A DNA stretch of 64,000 bases, from assembly GCA_965203195.1 (NCBI GenBank), contig OZ241860.1, forward strand, positions 1,984,001 through 2,048,000, read 5' to 3'. This document shows positions 1-8,391 of this stretch, in pieces (positions within the stretch are counted from its first letter, which is position 1; the number at the start of each line of letters is the position of its first letter). The translations under genes were made by a program, and so were the position numbers. Source of the DNA: Bin87 sp965203195. GTDB taxonomy: Bacteria; Chloroflexota; Dehalococcoidia; Lucifugimonadales; UBA3495. Below the pieces are notes generated by a model. It was not told the origin of the DNA, did not search any database, and was given only the letters and a program-made list of their open reading frames with translations.

Positions 1-189
1 CTTCTGCCCGGCGCGCAATTCCTCCTGCCCGGCCTCCAGCTTCTGCTGGCCGGCCTCCAAGTTGCCGACCCGGGTTTCCAGGCGCTTCTGGCCATCTTTC
101 AGCTCCCCTACATCGGCCCGGATTTCGTCCTGCCCGGACTCAATGGCGTCAAGCCGCTGGTCAACCGTTCTGTCGTTGGACATCGCCAT
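1..189 (-). CDS. Coiled-coil protein, N-terminal part (runs off the window)
   Basis: Reading leftwards from an ATG at 189, 63 codons run open to the window edge, so the gene continues outside. A GAGGTG ribosome-binding site lies 5 bases before this ATG; a second in-frame ATG two codons later is a possible alternative. The residues are mostly charged or polar and form heptads with a recurring L-E-x-G-Q pattern (LEAGQQK followed by LEAGQEE), which predicts a coiled coil. No catalytic motif is visible. The broken gene at 14298-15038 also starts with a coiled coil ahead of a nuclease-like domain, so this could be the front of a similar protein. That link is a guess, and the function is unknown. 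Confidence 0.6.
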   Translation of the reverse strand, partial: MAMSNDRTVDQRLDAIESGQDEIRADVGELKDGQKRLETRVGNLEAGQQKLEAGQEELRAGQK

Positions 190-465
190 CGTTTCACCTC
201 GCTGAGCTAATTATACGCGGCAATGCCGCATTCGTCTATCATCGGGCCAGCGGCGGGCATTTTCAACAGCGCAGGCATCGGATTTTTGGCCCCGCCGCCT
301 ATGCAAACGCAACAACGCCAGCGAACCGCGCAGCACTCGTACCGGCTTCGTGCAGCCGTCGTCCCACGCGCTAATCGCTTCAACCGCCCGCGATATTCTG
401 AAGGCAGCCCCTAATTCCGGTTCGCCAACTTCCCCTTGCCCACCACATAATTCTCCGCAGGTAAC

Positions 466-678
466 CTAACTACCGTACACTGCGTAGCCATCGCTGTAAC
501 ACCGCTCCGCTTCCGGCAATTTCTCGTACAACAGATCGCTATGCCAGTAGCGACGTTTATAATGACGCTCCTGGCCGGCTCCGATATGCTGGCGATATAG
601 ACCAGCGCAAGCATGATGTTCACCAAATATGACGACGGCCACCACTCCGGCGGCGATTTTCGTTGCCTTTCCTGCCAT
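466..678 (-). CDS. Possible small membrane-anchored protein, 70 aa
   Basis: A 70-codon frame begins with a short basic stretch followed by a hydrophobic run (residues 5-18, AAGVVAVVIF-like), as in a signal anchor, and then becomes polar and Tyr/His-rich. An AGGAG lies 12 bases before the ATG, a long spacing. It follows the 55-residue gene at 715-882 by 36 bases on the same strand, which suggests a small operon. A competing overlapping frame (411-626) also starts with a hydrophobic stretch, so a frameshifted gene is possible. I recognise no family. The stretch from 190 to 465 shows no convincing gene. Confidence 0.3.
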   Translation of the reverse strand: MAGKATKIAAGVVAVVIFGEHHACAGLYRQHIGAGQERHYKRRYWHSDLLYEKLPEAERCYSDGYAVYGS

Positions 679-714
679 ATCCGGTCACCGCTCCTGACTG
701 AGATGGTAAATTGC

Positions 715-882
715 TCACCTCCGGGTCGTCACCCAGATGCCGCCCAGTGCGCCCAAGGCGAATGCCAACAGGGTAAGTTGGTTATCAGTTTCCCACCCAA
801 GCCATGCTTTTGTCAGCACCGCGTACAGAATCGCCGTAACGAGACCGACGCAGAGTCCGGCCGCAATCCTTGCGTTCAGCAT
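715..882 (-). CDS. Small two-helix membrane protein, 55 aa
   Basis: This short gene has a strong GGAGGAGG-type ribosome-binding site just before its ATG. The 55-residue product is almost entirely two hydrophobic helices: residues about 5-25 (IAAGLCVGLVTAILYAVLT) and about 37-50 (LTLLAFALGALGGIWV), joined by a short polar loop containing WLGWETDN. It ends in two arginines, so both ends probably lie in the cytoplasm. No family is recognised. It lies downstream of ilvD on the same strand, beyond a strong hairpin, and may share a transcript with the possible gene at 466-678. The evidence is the ribosome-binding site plus the two clean helices; function is unknown. Confidence 0.55.
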   Translation of the reverse strand: MLNARIAAGLCVGLVTAILYAVLTKAWLGWETDNQLTLLAFALGALGGIWVTTRR

Positions 883-919
883 CAGGTGTTCCTCCTCCCC
901 GGCGCCGTTTTGTATTTAT

Positions 920-960
920 GCCGGCGCCCGGTGAACAACATCCTGTTCCCGGGCGCCGGC
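920..960 (-). terminator. Strong hairpin after ilvD
   Basis: A near-perfect inverted repeat (GCCGGCGCCCGG...CCGGGCGCCGGC with a short loop) begins 9 bases after the ilvD stop codon. The stem is about 17 bp and very GC-rich. There is no T-run on the minus strand after it, so it is either a non-canonical terminator or a 3' stabilising hairpin. It separates ilvD from the small gene at 715-882. Confidence 0.5.
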
Positions 961-969
961 ATAAGTATA

Positions 970-2664
970 TCACCGCGTTACCGCCCCTTCCGCCGCCGAG
1001 GATACCAGCTTGGCGTACTTCGCCAGCACGCCGCCAGTGTACTTCGGCGCTATTGGCTGCCAGGCGGCCCGCCGGTCGGTCAGCTCCTCCTCGCTGATGC
1101 GGGCGTCCAGCCGCCGGTTGGGGATGTCCAGCGTGATGATGTCGCCCTCCCGCAGCAGCCCGATGGGGCCGCCCGCCATGGCCTCCGGCGCCACATGGCC
1201 CACCATGGGCCCGTGCGAGGCGCCCGAAAACCGCCCGTCCGTGACCAGCGCCACCGAATCGCCCAGCCCCTGCCCGATAAGAGCGCCCGTAACCGCCAGC
1301 ATCTCCCGCATCCCCGGCCCGCCTTTCGGCCCTTCGTAGCGGATGACCACAATGTCGCCGCCCTTGATTTCGCCCCGCTGGATGGCCTGGAAGGCCGGTT
1401 CCTCCTGGTCAAACACCCGCGCCGGCCCCTGGTACACCTTTTCCTGATGGCCGGCCACTTTGATGACCGCCCCGTCCGGGGCCAGGTTGCCCCGCAGGAT
1501 GGCCAGCCCGCCCGTGGGACTGCGCGGCTGGTCGGTGCGGTAGATGACCGGCTGGTCGTCCACAATGGTGGCCCCGTTGATATTCTCCGCCAGCGTCTTG
1601 CCGTTGACCGACATCGCATCGCCGTGCAGCAGGCCGGCGTCCAGCAGCCGTTTGCCGATCAGGGCCACGCCGCCATAGCGGCTCAAGTCGGCCATCACAT
1701 AGCGTCCGCCCGGCTTCATATCGGCGATGTACGGTGTGCTGCGGCTGATGCGGTCAAAGTCCTCCAGCGTCAGGTCGACTTCCGCTTCCCGCGCAATGGC
1801 CATCAGGTGCAGCACCGCGTTGGTGGAGCCGCCCATGGCCACTACCACGGTAATGGCGTTTTCAAAGGCTTGCCGGGTGAGAATGTCCCGCGGACGGACG
1901 CCTTCCGCCAGCATCTCCATCACGGCGGCGCCGGCCCGCCGCGCTTCGTCGTTCTTGTTGGGGTCAACCGCCGTCAGCGCGGCGTCGCCTGGCAGCGACA
2001 GCCCCATCACCTCAATGGCGGTGGACATCGTGTTGGCGGTGAACATACCGGCGCAGGCCCCTTCGCCGGGACAGGCGTTGCACTCCAGCTCGGTCAGCTC
2101 CTCCCGCGTCATCCGGCCGGCGGCATAGGCGCCCACGCCCTCAAACACATCCTGGATGCTGACATCCCGCCCCTGGAACCGGCCGGGCAGGATGCTGCCG
2201 CCATAGACGAACACGCTGGGAATGTTGAGGCGGGCGATGGCCATCATGCAGCCGGGCATATTCTTGTCGCAGCCGGCCACCGTGACCAGGCCGTCCATGC
2301 GTTCTCCGAAAGCCACCGTCTCAATGGAATCGGCGATGACCTCCCGGCTTACCAGCGACGCCTTCATCCCCTCGGTGCCCATTGAGATGCCGTCGCTCAC
2401 GGTGATGGTGCCGAACTGGAACGGCGTCCCGTCGCCCTGCCGGATGCCCTCTTTGACGGCGGCGGCAATGCGGTCCAGATGCACATTGCAGGGCGTAACG
2501 TCGCTGGCCAGGTTGGCCACGGCGACAAAGGGCTTGTCCAGGTCGGCGCTGGTCAGGCCCATGGCCATCAGCATAGCGCGGGCCGGCGCCCGTTCCGGCC
2601 CTTCGGTGATGTCGCGGCTGCGGTGCTTCAGCAGGGCCCGGGGGCTGCGCGTGGTAGTAGTCAA
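970..2664 (-). CDS. ilvD: Dihydroxy-acid dehydratase IlvD
   Basis: IlvD dehydrates 2,3-dihydroxy-3-methylbutanoate and -pentanoate to 2-oxo acids, the third common step of valine, leucine and isoleucine synthesis, in the cytoplasm. The protein is 564 residues, normal for the family, when started at a TTG with an AGGAGG site 5 bases upstream; longer in-frame starts have no such site. Cluster cysteines are visible at about C59 (TPCNVH), C132 (GCDKNMPGC) and C204 (GEGACAGMFTANTM), and the family motif PGCMMAIARLNIPS is present. The C-terminal region carries GRFSGASHGP, the swivelling-domain signature. No other branched-chain gene is nearby, so it appears to be transcribed alone. Confidence in family and function is very high; only the start is slightly open. 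Confidence 0.97.
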   Translation of the reverse strand: MTTTTRSPRALLKHRSRDITEGPERAPARAMLMAMGLTSADLDKPFVAVANLASDVTPCNVHLDRIAAAVKEGIRQGDGTPFQFGTITVSDGISMGTEGMKASLVSREVIADSIETVAFGERMDGLVTVAGCDKNMPGCMMAIARLNIPSVFVYGGSILPGRFQGRDVSIQDVFEGVGAYAAGRMTREELTELECNACPGEGACAGMFTANTMSTAIEVMGLSLPGDAALTAVDPNKNDEARRAGAAVMEMLAEGVRPRDILTRQAFENAITVVVAMGGSTNAVLHLMAIAREAEVDLTLEDFDRISRSTPYIADMKPGGRYVMADLSRYGGVALIGKRLLDAGLLHGDAMSVNGKTLAENINGATIVDDQPVIYRTDQPRSPTGGLAILRGNLAPDGAVIKVAGHQEKVYQGPARVFDQEEPAFQAIQRGEIKGGDIVVIRYEGPKGGPGMREMLAVTGALIGQGLGDSVALVTDGRFSGASHGPMVGHVAPEAMAGGPIGLLREGDIITLDIPNRRLDARISEEELTDRRAAWQPIAPKYTGGVLAKYAKLVSSAAEGAVTR

Positions 2665-3059
2665 AATGTCCTCCTCATCGGGCCGGCGCGCCCGGCGTCG
2701 TACAGCAATTGCGCCGCCTGATTGTAAATTGCCCCCCCAACCGGCGGCAAGCAAAGCCCGGCGGGGCCGGCCGGCGCGATACGATGGCGTCGTCCAAAGA
2801 GTCCACGGACGGTGGCGGACGGCAAGGGCGGCGGCGGAGGCGACCTATGGCAAAAGTGCGCGGCCTCGTCGACAGCGCGGCCCGGCCTGGCGGCAGCGAT
2901 GGGCGCGCCGGCCGGCAAACATTGGCGCATAGCCGGCGTAGCGCGCCTGTGACCGGTCTGCCCGTTAGAGAACGGCAATGTCATAATGCCGTCGGGCTTG
3001 ATTTCCCGCAGCTGCGGGTAGCCCAAGCCTACAGCCGGGCCATTACGCCGGGCCGGAAA
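2665..3059. other. Intergenic region upstream of ilvD
   Basis: About 395 bases without a credible gene. Open frames here have no ribosome-binding site and arginine/proline-rich products typical of GC-rich noise. The ilvD promoter should lie in the left part, but no convincing -35/-10 pair is visible. Confidence 0.5.
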
Positions 3060-3063
3060 TTTT

Positions 3064-3770
3064 CTTTGCCGGCATTGACCTGCCTGGTGAGCTCGGTGGG
3101 GCGGATGGCCGCTATTGCCCGTTGGCGCGGTTCTGATACCGGGCCTGGTACTCCTGCAACAGATGGGGCAGAAGGTCGGGATTGGTTTGCACCGCCGCGT
3201 TGAGCACGTCCAGCATCGCGGCGGTTTCCCGCCGGCTTTCAGCCCTGCCTTTCGCTATGCCTTTGGCCCGGCCTTCCGCCCGCGCCTGGTTCAGTTTGCG
3301 GCGGCGCTCCGCCAGTGCGATGAACATTTTTACCCCCCAGTTCCGTCAGAATCGCCGGCGAGAGCGAGACGAACAGGCTCCACTACTCCCGCAGGTTCAT
3401 AATTGCCAGGGCAACGGAGCGTTTGCCGGCGTTGACCTGCCTGATGAGCTCGGTTGGGGCGGATGGCCGCTATTGCCCGGTGTCGTGGTTCTGATACCGG
3501 GCCCGGTACTCCTGCAACAGATGAGGCAGAAGGTCGGGATTGGTTTGCACCGCCGCGTTGAGCACGTCCAGTATCGCGGCGGTTTCTCGCCGGCTTTCGG
3601 CTATGCCTTCCACCCGGCCTTCCACCCGGCCTTCCACCCGGCCTTCCGTTATGCCCTCCGCTCTCGCCTGGTTCAGTTTGCGGCGGCGCTCCGCCAGTGC
3701 GATGAACATTTTGACCCCCAGTTCCGTCAGAATCGCCAGCGAGAGCGAGACGAACAGGCCCCACTCCCAC
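3064..3770. repeat. Tandem duplication, period about 358 bp
   Basis: The sequence from about 3064 to 3405 recurs from about 3421 to 3770 with scattered changes. The shared stretch starts with TTTGCCGGC(A/G)TTGACCTGCC and covers the 3' flank and most of the C-terminal coding part of the gene at 3470-3907. The left copy lacks the promoter-proximal part of the gene and is dead. The right copy also contains a 12-bp repeat (CGGCCTTCCACC, about 3605-3647) that encodes the repeated tetrapeptide VEGR. Confidence 0.85.
3112..3412 (-). pseudogene. Broken copy of the membrane/coiled-coil gene at 3470-3907
   Basis: The last 71 codons (MFIALAERRRKL... to the stop) match the C-terminal half of the neighbour closely, including AVQTNPDLLPHLLQEY. 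Upstream of them the match continues in DNA but not in frame. Where the intact copy has GGGGGTCAAAATG this one has GGGGGGTAAAAATG, a one-base insertion, and further up a TAG replaces a sense codon in the stretch equivalent to GLWEWGLF. The N-terminal membrane segments are missing. It is therefore a decayed partial duplicate. A 71-residue soluble product could still be made in principle, but no ribosome-binding site supports it. Confidence 0.8.
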
Positions 3771-3907
3771 AAGCCCATAATTGCCGGCGGCGTCTGTTCC
3801 CAACCCCAGCTGTGACCCTGCGCCCACAAAGTCAGCAGGTTGACCGGCCAGATGCCGAGGATGATAAGCGGGATATGTTTTACCGCATCGCGCGGCAGTA
3901 TGTCCAT
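3470..3907 (-). CDS. Membrane-anchored coiled-coil protein with EGRV repeats
   Basis: The 145-residue product has two hydrophobic segments (about 12-30, IPLIILGIWPVNLLTLW, and 45-65, WEWGLFVSLSLAIL), then a charged helix with four-residue repeats (EGRV three times, flanked by related EGIT and EGIA units), then a helical tail containing AVQTNPDLLPHLLQEY. A GGAG lies 10 bases before the ATG. I recognise no named family. The gene at 37184-37642 has the same plan (two membrane helices, then G-R-A-E-G repeats and a helical tail) with little sequence identity elsewhere, so this is a recurring family in the genome. The repeats come from a 12-bp DNA repeat, so repeat number is likely to vary between strains. 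A tandem dead copy lies immediately downstream. Confidence 0.65.
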   Translation of the reverse strand: MDILPRDAVKHIPLIILGIWPVNLLTLWAQGHSWGWEQTPPAIMGLWEWGLFVSLSLAILTELGVKMFIALAERRRKLNQARAEGITEGRVEGRVEGRVEGIAESRRETAAILDVLNAAVQTNPDLLPHLLQEYRARYQNHDTGQ

Positions 3908-3997
3908 GATAACCCGACTCCAATGATAACCCGGCTCCGGCGGGGGCGCCAGCCGCCGCCGGCGGGGGGCGTCGCCGGAGCCGGCCGGTTCGCCGCG

Positions 3998-4816
3998 CTA
4001 GTAGTACACGGCGTTGCCCGTGCCGCCGCCGGCGGCGATCAGCTCGCCGGTGACGGCCCACGCCTTGTCCGACGCCAGGAACGCCGTCAGGTAGCCGATT
4101 TCCGAGGCGTCCACCATCCGGCAGATGTGGTTGCCCCGGGGCGAGCCGGGGGCGAAGTCCTGCTGTTCGGCCTCCGCCGGCGAAACGCCCAGCTGTTCGG
4201 CGCGGGCCGCCAGCAGGCCGGGCGTGCGCTCGGTGCGCGTAGTGCCGGGATGGATGCAGTTGACGGTGATGCCGAACTGCCCCAGCTGCGTGGCCAGCGT
4301 CTTGGTCAGATGCACCATTGACACATTGCGCGCGCCGCCGCTGAGGTTGCCGGCGTTGCGGGCGTTCAGGCCGCTGATGTTGATGATGCGCCCGTAGCCC
4401 TGCGCCTTAAGCAGGGGTATGGCCGCCCGGCAGCAGCGCAGCGCGCCCACGAATTTGACATCAAAGTCGCTGATGAGATCCTCGTCAACCAGCCCCTCAA
4501 TGGGGCCGGTGGCCGAGGGCGAACCGCCGGGCAGCGACGCGCTGTTGACCAGTATGTGCAGCCCGCCCAGGGCATCGGCCGCCGCATTCACCACCCGGTC
4601 AACCTGTTCCCGCTGGGTGGCGTCAAAGGACATCGGGATGGCCCGGCGTCCGGTGGTTTCCACAATTTCGGCGGCGGCCTTTTCCAGGTCGGGCATAGAG
4701 CGCGAGGCCACGACCACGTCGGCGCCCTCCCGCGCCAGTTCCAGGGCAATGGCCTTGCCGATGCCGCGGCTGGCGCCGCCCACGAATGCCAGCTTGTCTT
4801 CCAGTCCAAAATCCAT
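3998..4816 (-). CDS. Short-chain dehydrogenase/reductase lacking the catalytic tyrosine
   Basis: A 272-residue Rossmann-fold protein of the SDR family. The cofactor motif GGASRGIG is at residues 13-20, and an arginine after the second strand (ASRS, residue 39) suggests NADP. The catalytic serine is present (IINISG, S148) and so is the lysine (LTKTLA, K172), but the position four residues before the lysine, normally tyrosine, is valine (V168 in SMVHLTK). The start is the ATG preceded by GGAGG at 8 bases; an in-frame upstream extension has none. The C-terminal part has the usual NCIHPGTTRTE segment, and the end (AVTGELIAAGGG) resembles the oxoacyl-ACP reductase group. Some SDR relatives carry a G-A-R-N segment without the tyrosine, so this may be a divergent enzyme or a non-catalytic binding protein. 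Substrate unknown. Confidence 0.85.
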   Translation of the reverse strand: MDFGLEDKLAFVGGASRGIGKAIALELAREGADVVVASRSMPDLEKAAAEIVETTGRRAIPMSFDATQREQVDRVVNAAADALGGLHILVNSASLPGGSPSATGPIEGLVDEDLISDFDVKFVGALRCCRAAIPLLKAQGYGRIINISGLNARNAGNLSGGARNVSMVHLTKTLATQLGQFGITVNCIHPGTTRTERTPGLLAARAEQLGVSPAEAEQQDFAPGSPRGNHICRMVDASEIGYLTAFLASDKAWAVTGELIAAGGGTGNAVYY

Positions 4817-4999
4817 AACGATAGCCTCCGTTGTCCGCATACTTGCGATGCGGGGTTGCGCTTGACGGGCGGCATTATACAACCCCCGGGGCAGGGCGCG
4901 GGCTGGCGTGGGCCGGGCTGGCACCGGGCCCAGTTTCGTTTCCGGCGGTAAGCGGTCAAACGCTGCCGGGGCGACGGATTGACCAGGAGGGGGCGGATT

Positions 5000-7861
5000 T
5001 TACTCAGATGGCAACCGGGGCGGTTTCGTACCGTGAATTGACGGTTCCGCGGCCAGCAGGGCCCGCCAGCGGGCCGCCGCGGCGCCGGCGGCATCGTCCA
5101 GGCCCAGCAGATCCCCAAGCAGCCGCTCGTCCAGGGCAATGCGGGCCGGGTCGACGGCGCAGTGGTGGCCGGGTTGGAACCGGCGCGGGCGAAAATCGCG
5201 GTAGATGGCTTGCGCCGCATCCAGCTGCCAGGCCGCCAGCTGCCGCGCATCCAGCGTCGCCATACTTTCCAGCATCCCCTTGTTGCCTATGCCCCGGCCC
5301 TGCTGCGCCCGGTTGGAGTGGTTGGCGTGAAGCAGCATCCCCAGCGTGGAGTTGCACCACAGCGCCAGCGCGATTTCCCGCGCGTGCCTGACCGATGGGT
5401 CATCGTCCCGAACCTGCATTGTGTACCAGGAATTGACGCCCAACACGCGAAAATCGGTCATTGCCGCCATTATCCGCTGGGAGTTGTATCTGACATTGCG
5501 GGTCAGGTGCAGCGTACCCGCCCGTTCCCAAAGGGGCCGGTGGTCGCGGCCCGGCCGGGGCAGCAGCCAGGCGTTGGGGGCGGCGGTTATGCCTTGATGC
5601 GCCGCCGCCGAATGCCGCCAGAGTGCGGGGTACTGCGCCGGTTCGTTCCGTCCGTGATGGGAATCAAAGACGCCGTTGGGTCCGTGTATCGCCCGGTCCT
5701 CCGGCCCGACCGCGCAGACCCGGCCCAGAGGGGCGACGGGAATTGTCCCCGCGATTCGGCTGCCGTCGGCGGTCCAGATTTCGCCCCGTTCGATGGCCGC
5801 CGCAAACTGCGCGGTCAGCGCGTGTTGCCAGCGGGCGGCGGCCCAGGGCGGGGCGCCTACCGGGCCGTCCACGATTTCGCCCCACTGTTCGCCGCCGATG
5901 AACAAGGGCGTACCGCCAACCGGAGGCCCGTCGGAACGCAGTGACGGGGCCGCCGCCGCAGTGTGCACCGCGCTAACCACCGCCAGGGCGTCGGTATCCC
6001 GGCGCAGGCCGCGCCACAGGTTGACGAACCGGCCCCGGCCCGACGGGGTTTCGTCATTGCGCAACTTGCGGGCCACCAGCAGGATTTCCGCAATGCCGGT
6101 GTCGTAGGACATAGAACGCAAGTGGCTGTCCTGGGAGGACACGACGAACTCAATGTCATAGCGCTCGGCAAGCATCCGGCGAATGCCGCGCCACGATTGG
6201 CCCGACAAGGCGGTTACCGGCAGCACCAGGGCGATGCGCCCACCCGGTTTGACCATCCGGTCGGCAAGCACAGTGAACGATGAACCATGCCCGGCAATTT
6301 TGTTAGCCGGCGTGCCACGCTGCAAGTTGGTTATATGGGCAATCATATGTTCCAACTTCTCTGTATCCTCTTTTGGCAGCGAAAACACGCTTGCCAACGC
6401 GACTTCGTCCTTGCCGCCATCATTCCCGCTCCGCGTATATGGGGGATTGCTGATGACCAGGTCGACATTAGGTCGCTGGACAACGCTTCCCGCGCCGCTG
6501 GTAGCTCCAATCTGTTCCCGTGTGGCTGAAAAGGACGATTGCGCTTCGGGAGCTTTCAGCCAGTCTAAGGAGCCGAAATGAGCGCCGCCGGACATTTCAT
6601 CAATGCCGTACATCAGGGTATGCAGCTGCATCCGTTCAAAGCGCACTGACGGGGACATTGCGGCCAGGGTGGCCGCGGTGAGGTGGATCGCCGCCGGCAC
6701 GACGTCGGTTCCGATGATGATGCGTTCTACCAGGGCCTGATGCAGCGCCGGGTCGGTGGCGCCGCCGCCGCTGGCGGAGCAGTTTTGGAGTATCCGGCGA
6801 TATGCCGCCATCAGCAGGGTTCCGGTGCCGCAGGCCGGGTCGACCAGGCGGAATTGGGACAGGGCGTCAACTTGATTCCAGGCCAGGCCGGGCCAGCGTT
6901 CCGGGGCCAGGGCCAGGCCGGCCAGCAGGGTTGAGGAAGGGATGCTGGTATAGTAGGCGGCCAGCAGTTTGCGCTCGGCAATCAGCCGGTTGAAAATGCG
7001 CCCGGCGAGGTCATGCCGGCCCAGGGCGCGCATTGCCAGCAGGTCGGCGGCGGTCTGGGCGCAGGCGGCGAGCACGGCGTCGGCTTCAAGGTCGGAAAGT
7101 TCCGCCACCACCTGTTTCGCCATATGAAATATGGGGTAGTAGTCAACGGACAGGATGGCTTCCCACATTTGCAGCAGCCGGATGCGGGAAAATATGCCGC
7201 CGCGCCGGGCCGCGCTGACGGGCTGGTACAGGGCGTCGGCGCTGGCCAGTCGTTCCTGAAAGGCCATGGCGTTGATGATGACCAGGGCGGCCATATTGGC
7301 GGATTCGGCGCTGGCGTCGGCGCCGAAAACCCGGGCCACCCGCGTCAGGGTTCCCGGCGACTGGCCGAGGCGGGAACCGGCCCGGCGGGCGCCCTCGTCG
7401 AGCAGGGCCACGGCGGCCTCCAGATTGCCGGCGGGCGGAGTGGCGCGCGCCACGGCCGCGCCGAGTTCGGCCACGTCGCCGGCCAATTTGGGGCCGGCCG
7501 TGCCGTCGGCGCGCCATTCCTGCCACTGCAAGGCAGCGGCGGCCAACCTGGCGTGGAGATGCTGCTGGGGCGTGGCGCGGACGCTTTCGGGTACGACTAC
7601 GGCAAAGGCGGTCTGTACGCTGCGCCCGTCGATTTCCATACCCAGCCGGGAGAGGGCGTCGGCGGCCACTGTAGGCGCCGGGGCAATTTCAACCTCCAGG
7701 ATGGCCGGCCCGCCGGGCCGGCGTGCCAGAATGTCGGGGCGCCGGCCGGCGTGGAGGGTTTCGGCGACGGCGTCCAGCCCGACCCGTTCCCGGAGCAGCC
7801 GGGCCAGCGCGTCGTTGATGACGCTTTCGTGGCTGCGGTCGTGGTCGGATGCTACAATCAT
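5000..7861 (-). CDS. Large N6-adenine DNA methyltransferase, possibly a single-chain restriction-modification enzyme
   Basis: The protein is 953 residues from an ATG at 7861. SAM-binding motif I is DPACGTGTLLMAAY (341-354) and the catalytic motif IV is SNPPYTRSG (471-479), the order of gamma-class adenine methylases. Residues about 190-310 are helical, as in type I HsdM and BREX PglX proteins. The N-terminal 110 residues contain PDILARRPGGPAILEVE (42-58), which resembles a PD-(D/E)XK nuclease core but has glutamate where the lysine should be, so nuclease activity is doubtful. The C-terminal third probably recognises the target site. No separate restriction or specificity subunit adjoins it. 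It is transcribed away from the retropepsin-like gene across a 91-base gap. A type IIG-like enzyme or an orphan defence methylase are the main options. No good ribosome-binding site was seen. Confidence 0.85.
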   Translation of the reverse strand: MIVASDHDRSHESVINDALARLLRERVGLDAVAETLHAGRRPDILARRPGGPAILEVEIAPAPTVAADALSRLGMEIDGRSVQTAFAVVVPESVRATPQQHLHARLAAAALQWQEWRADGTAGPKLAGDVAELGAAVARATPPAGNLEAAVALLDEGARRAGSRLGQSPGTLTRVARVFGADASAESANMAALVIINAMAFQERLASADALYQPVSAARRGGIFSRIRLLQMWEAILSVDYYPIFHMAKQVVAELSDLEADAVLAACAQTAADLLAMRALGRHDLAGRIFNRLIAERKLLAAYYTSIPSSTLLAGLALAPERWPGLAWNQVDALSQFRLVDPACGTGTLLMAAYRRILQNCSASGGGATDPALHQALVERIIIGTDVVPAAIHLTAATLAAMSPSVRFERMQLHTLMYGIDEMSGGAHFGSLDWLKAPEAQSSFSATREQIGATSGAGSVVQRPNVDLVISNPPYTRSGNDGGKDEVALASVFSLPKEDTEKLEHMIAHITNLQRGTPANKIAGHGSSFTVLADRMVKPGGRIALVLPVTALSGQSWRGIRRMLAERYDIEFVVSSQDSHLRSMSYDTGIAEILLVARKLRNDETPSGRGRFVNLWRGLRRDTDALAVVSAVHTAAAAPSLRSDGPPVGGTPLFIGGEQWGEIVDGPVGAPPWAAARWQHALTAQFAAAIERGEIWTADGSRIAGTIPVAPLGRVCAVGPEDRAIHGPNGVFDSHHGRNEPAQYPALWRHSAAAHQGITAAPNAWLLPRPGRDHRPLWERAGTLHLTRNVRYNSQRIMAAMTDFRVLGVNSWYTMQVRDDDPSVRHAREIALALWCNSTLGMLLHANHSNRAQQGRGIGNKGMLESMATLDARQLAAWQLDAAQAIYRDFRPRRFQPGHHCAVDPARIALDERLLGDLLGLDDAAGAAAARWRALLAAEPSIHGTKPPRLPSE

Positions 7862-7952
7862 AATTGGACGGGATAAGGGGACGGCCCAGCGGGTCGCGGC
7901 CCGGCCGATAATCCGGTAGCCGGATAATATCAGAGAGTCTTGAGGGGCGAGT

Positions 7953-8306
7953 ATGAGTTCTTTTGAGATTGAAATCGGCGTCGCGGGCGGCAACGGGGAT
8001 GCCCCGGTACGCCTGTCCGCTCTGGTGGACACCGGGGCGGCGCATTCGATGCTGCCGGCGTCTTTGCTGGCGCGGCTGGGTGTCAAACCGAGCCGGCAGC
8101 GCACCTTTACGGTAGCCGACGGCCGCGCCGTGAACTACGACCTCGGCCGCGCTATGTTTTTCATCGGACCGGAAGTGGCGACTTGCCCGGTTATTTTCGG
8201 ACCGGAGGGGCGCTACCTGCTGGGCGCGACGACTTTGGGGAGCCTCGACCTGGCGGTTGACCCGGTGAACCGGCGGCTGATGCCGGTGCAGACGCTATAC
8301 CTCTGA
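7953..8306 (+). CDS. Retropepsin-like aspartic protease
   Basis: The 117-residue protein carries the single-chain aspartic protease signature ALVDTGAAHSMLP (residues about 23-35), with DTGA as the catalytic loop, and a second hydrophobic loop near YLLGATTLGSLDL, where the conserved hydrophobic-hydrophobic-Gly element of clan AA is expected. Such proteins act as homodimers, each giving one aspartate. A GAGG-containing site precedes the ATG. Bacterial members are known but mostly without assigned substrates. It is divergent from the big methylase and followed by a CoA transferase on the other strand, so context does not reveal its job. A second, truncated member of the same family lies at 11549-11709. 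Confidence 0.8.
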   Translation: MSSFEIEIGVAGGNGDAPVRLSALVDTGAAHSMLPASLLARLGVKPSRQRTFTVADGRAVNYDLGRAMFFIGPEVATCPVIFGPEGRYLLGATTLGSLDLAVDPVNRRLMPVQTLYL

Positions 8307-8391
8307 TTATCCCGCAACCGGGGATGACAGATGATAATGGACGGCGGGCAGCAGGCGGCGGCGCCAAGCTGCCGGGAGCATAATCGCCGGG

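Noticed and set aside
411..626. 71-codon minus-strand frame starting MVNIMLALVYIASI
   Set aside because: It overlaps the frame at 466-678, which has a better leader and follows a likely gene. The hydrophobic start may reflect a frameshifted ancestor, so neither is certain.
613..2385. Long open frame on the plus strand, 590 codons
   Set aside because: It lies antisense to ilvD, has no ribosome-binding site and a Gln/Arg/His-rich product. It is a by-product of GC-rich codon use in ilvD.
2661..3026. 121-codon minus-strand frame starting MGYPQLREIK
   Set aside because: It overlaps the ilvD start region, becomes Arg/Ala/Pro-rich noise after 30 residues and has no family match. A relic of a gene start cannot be excluded.
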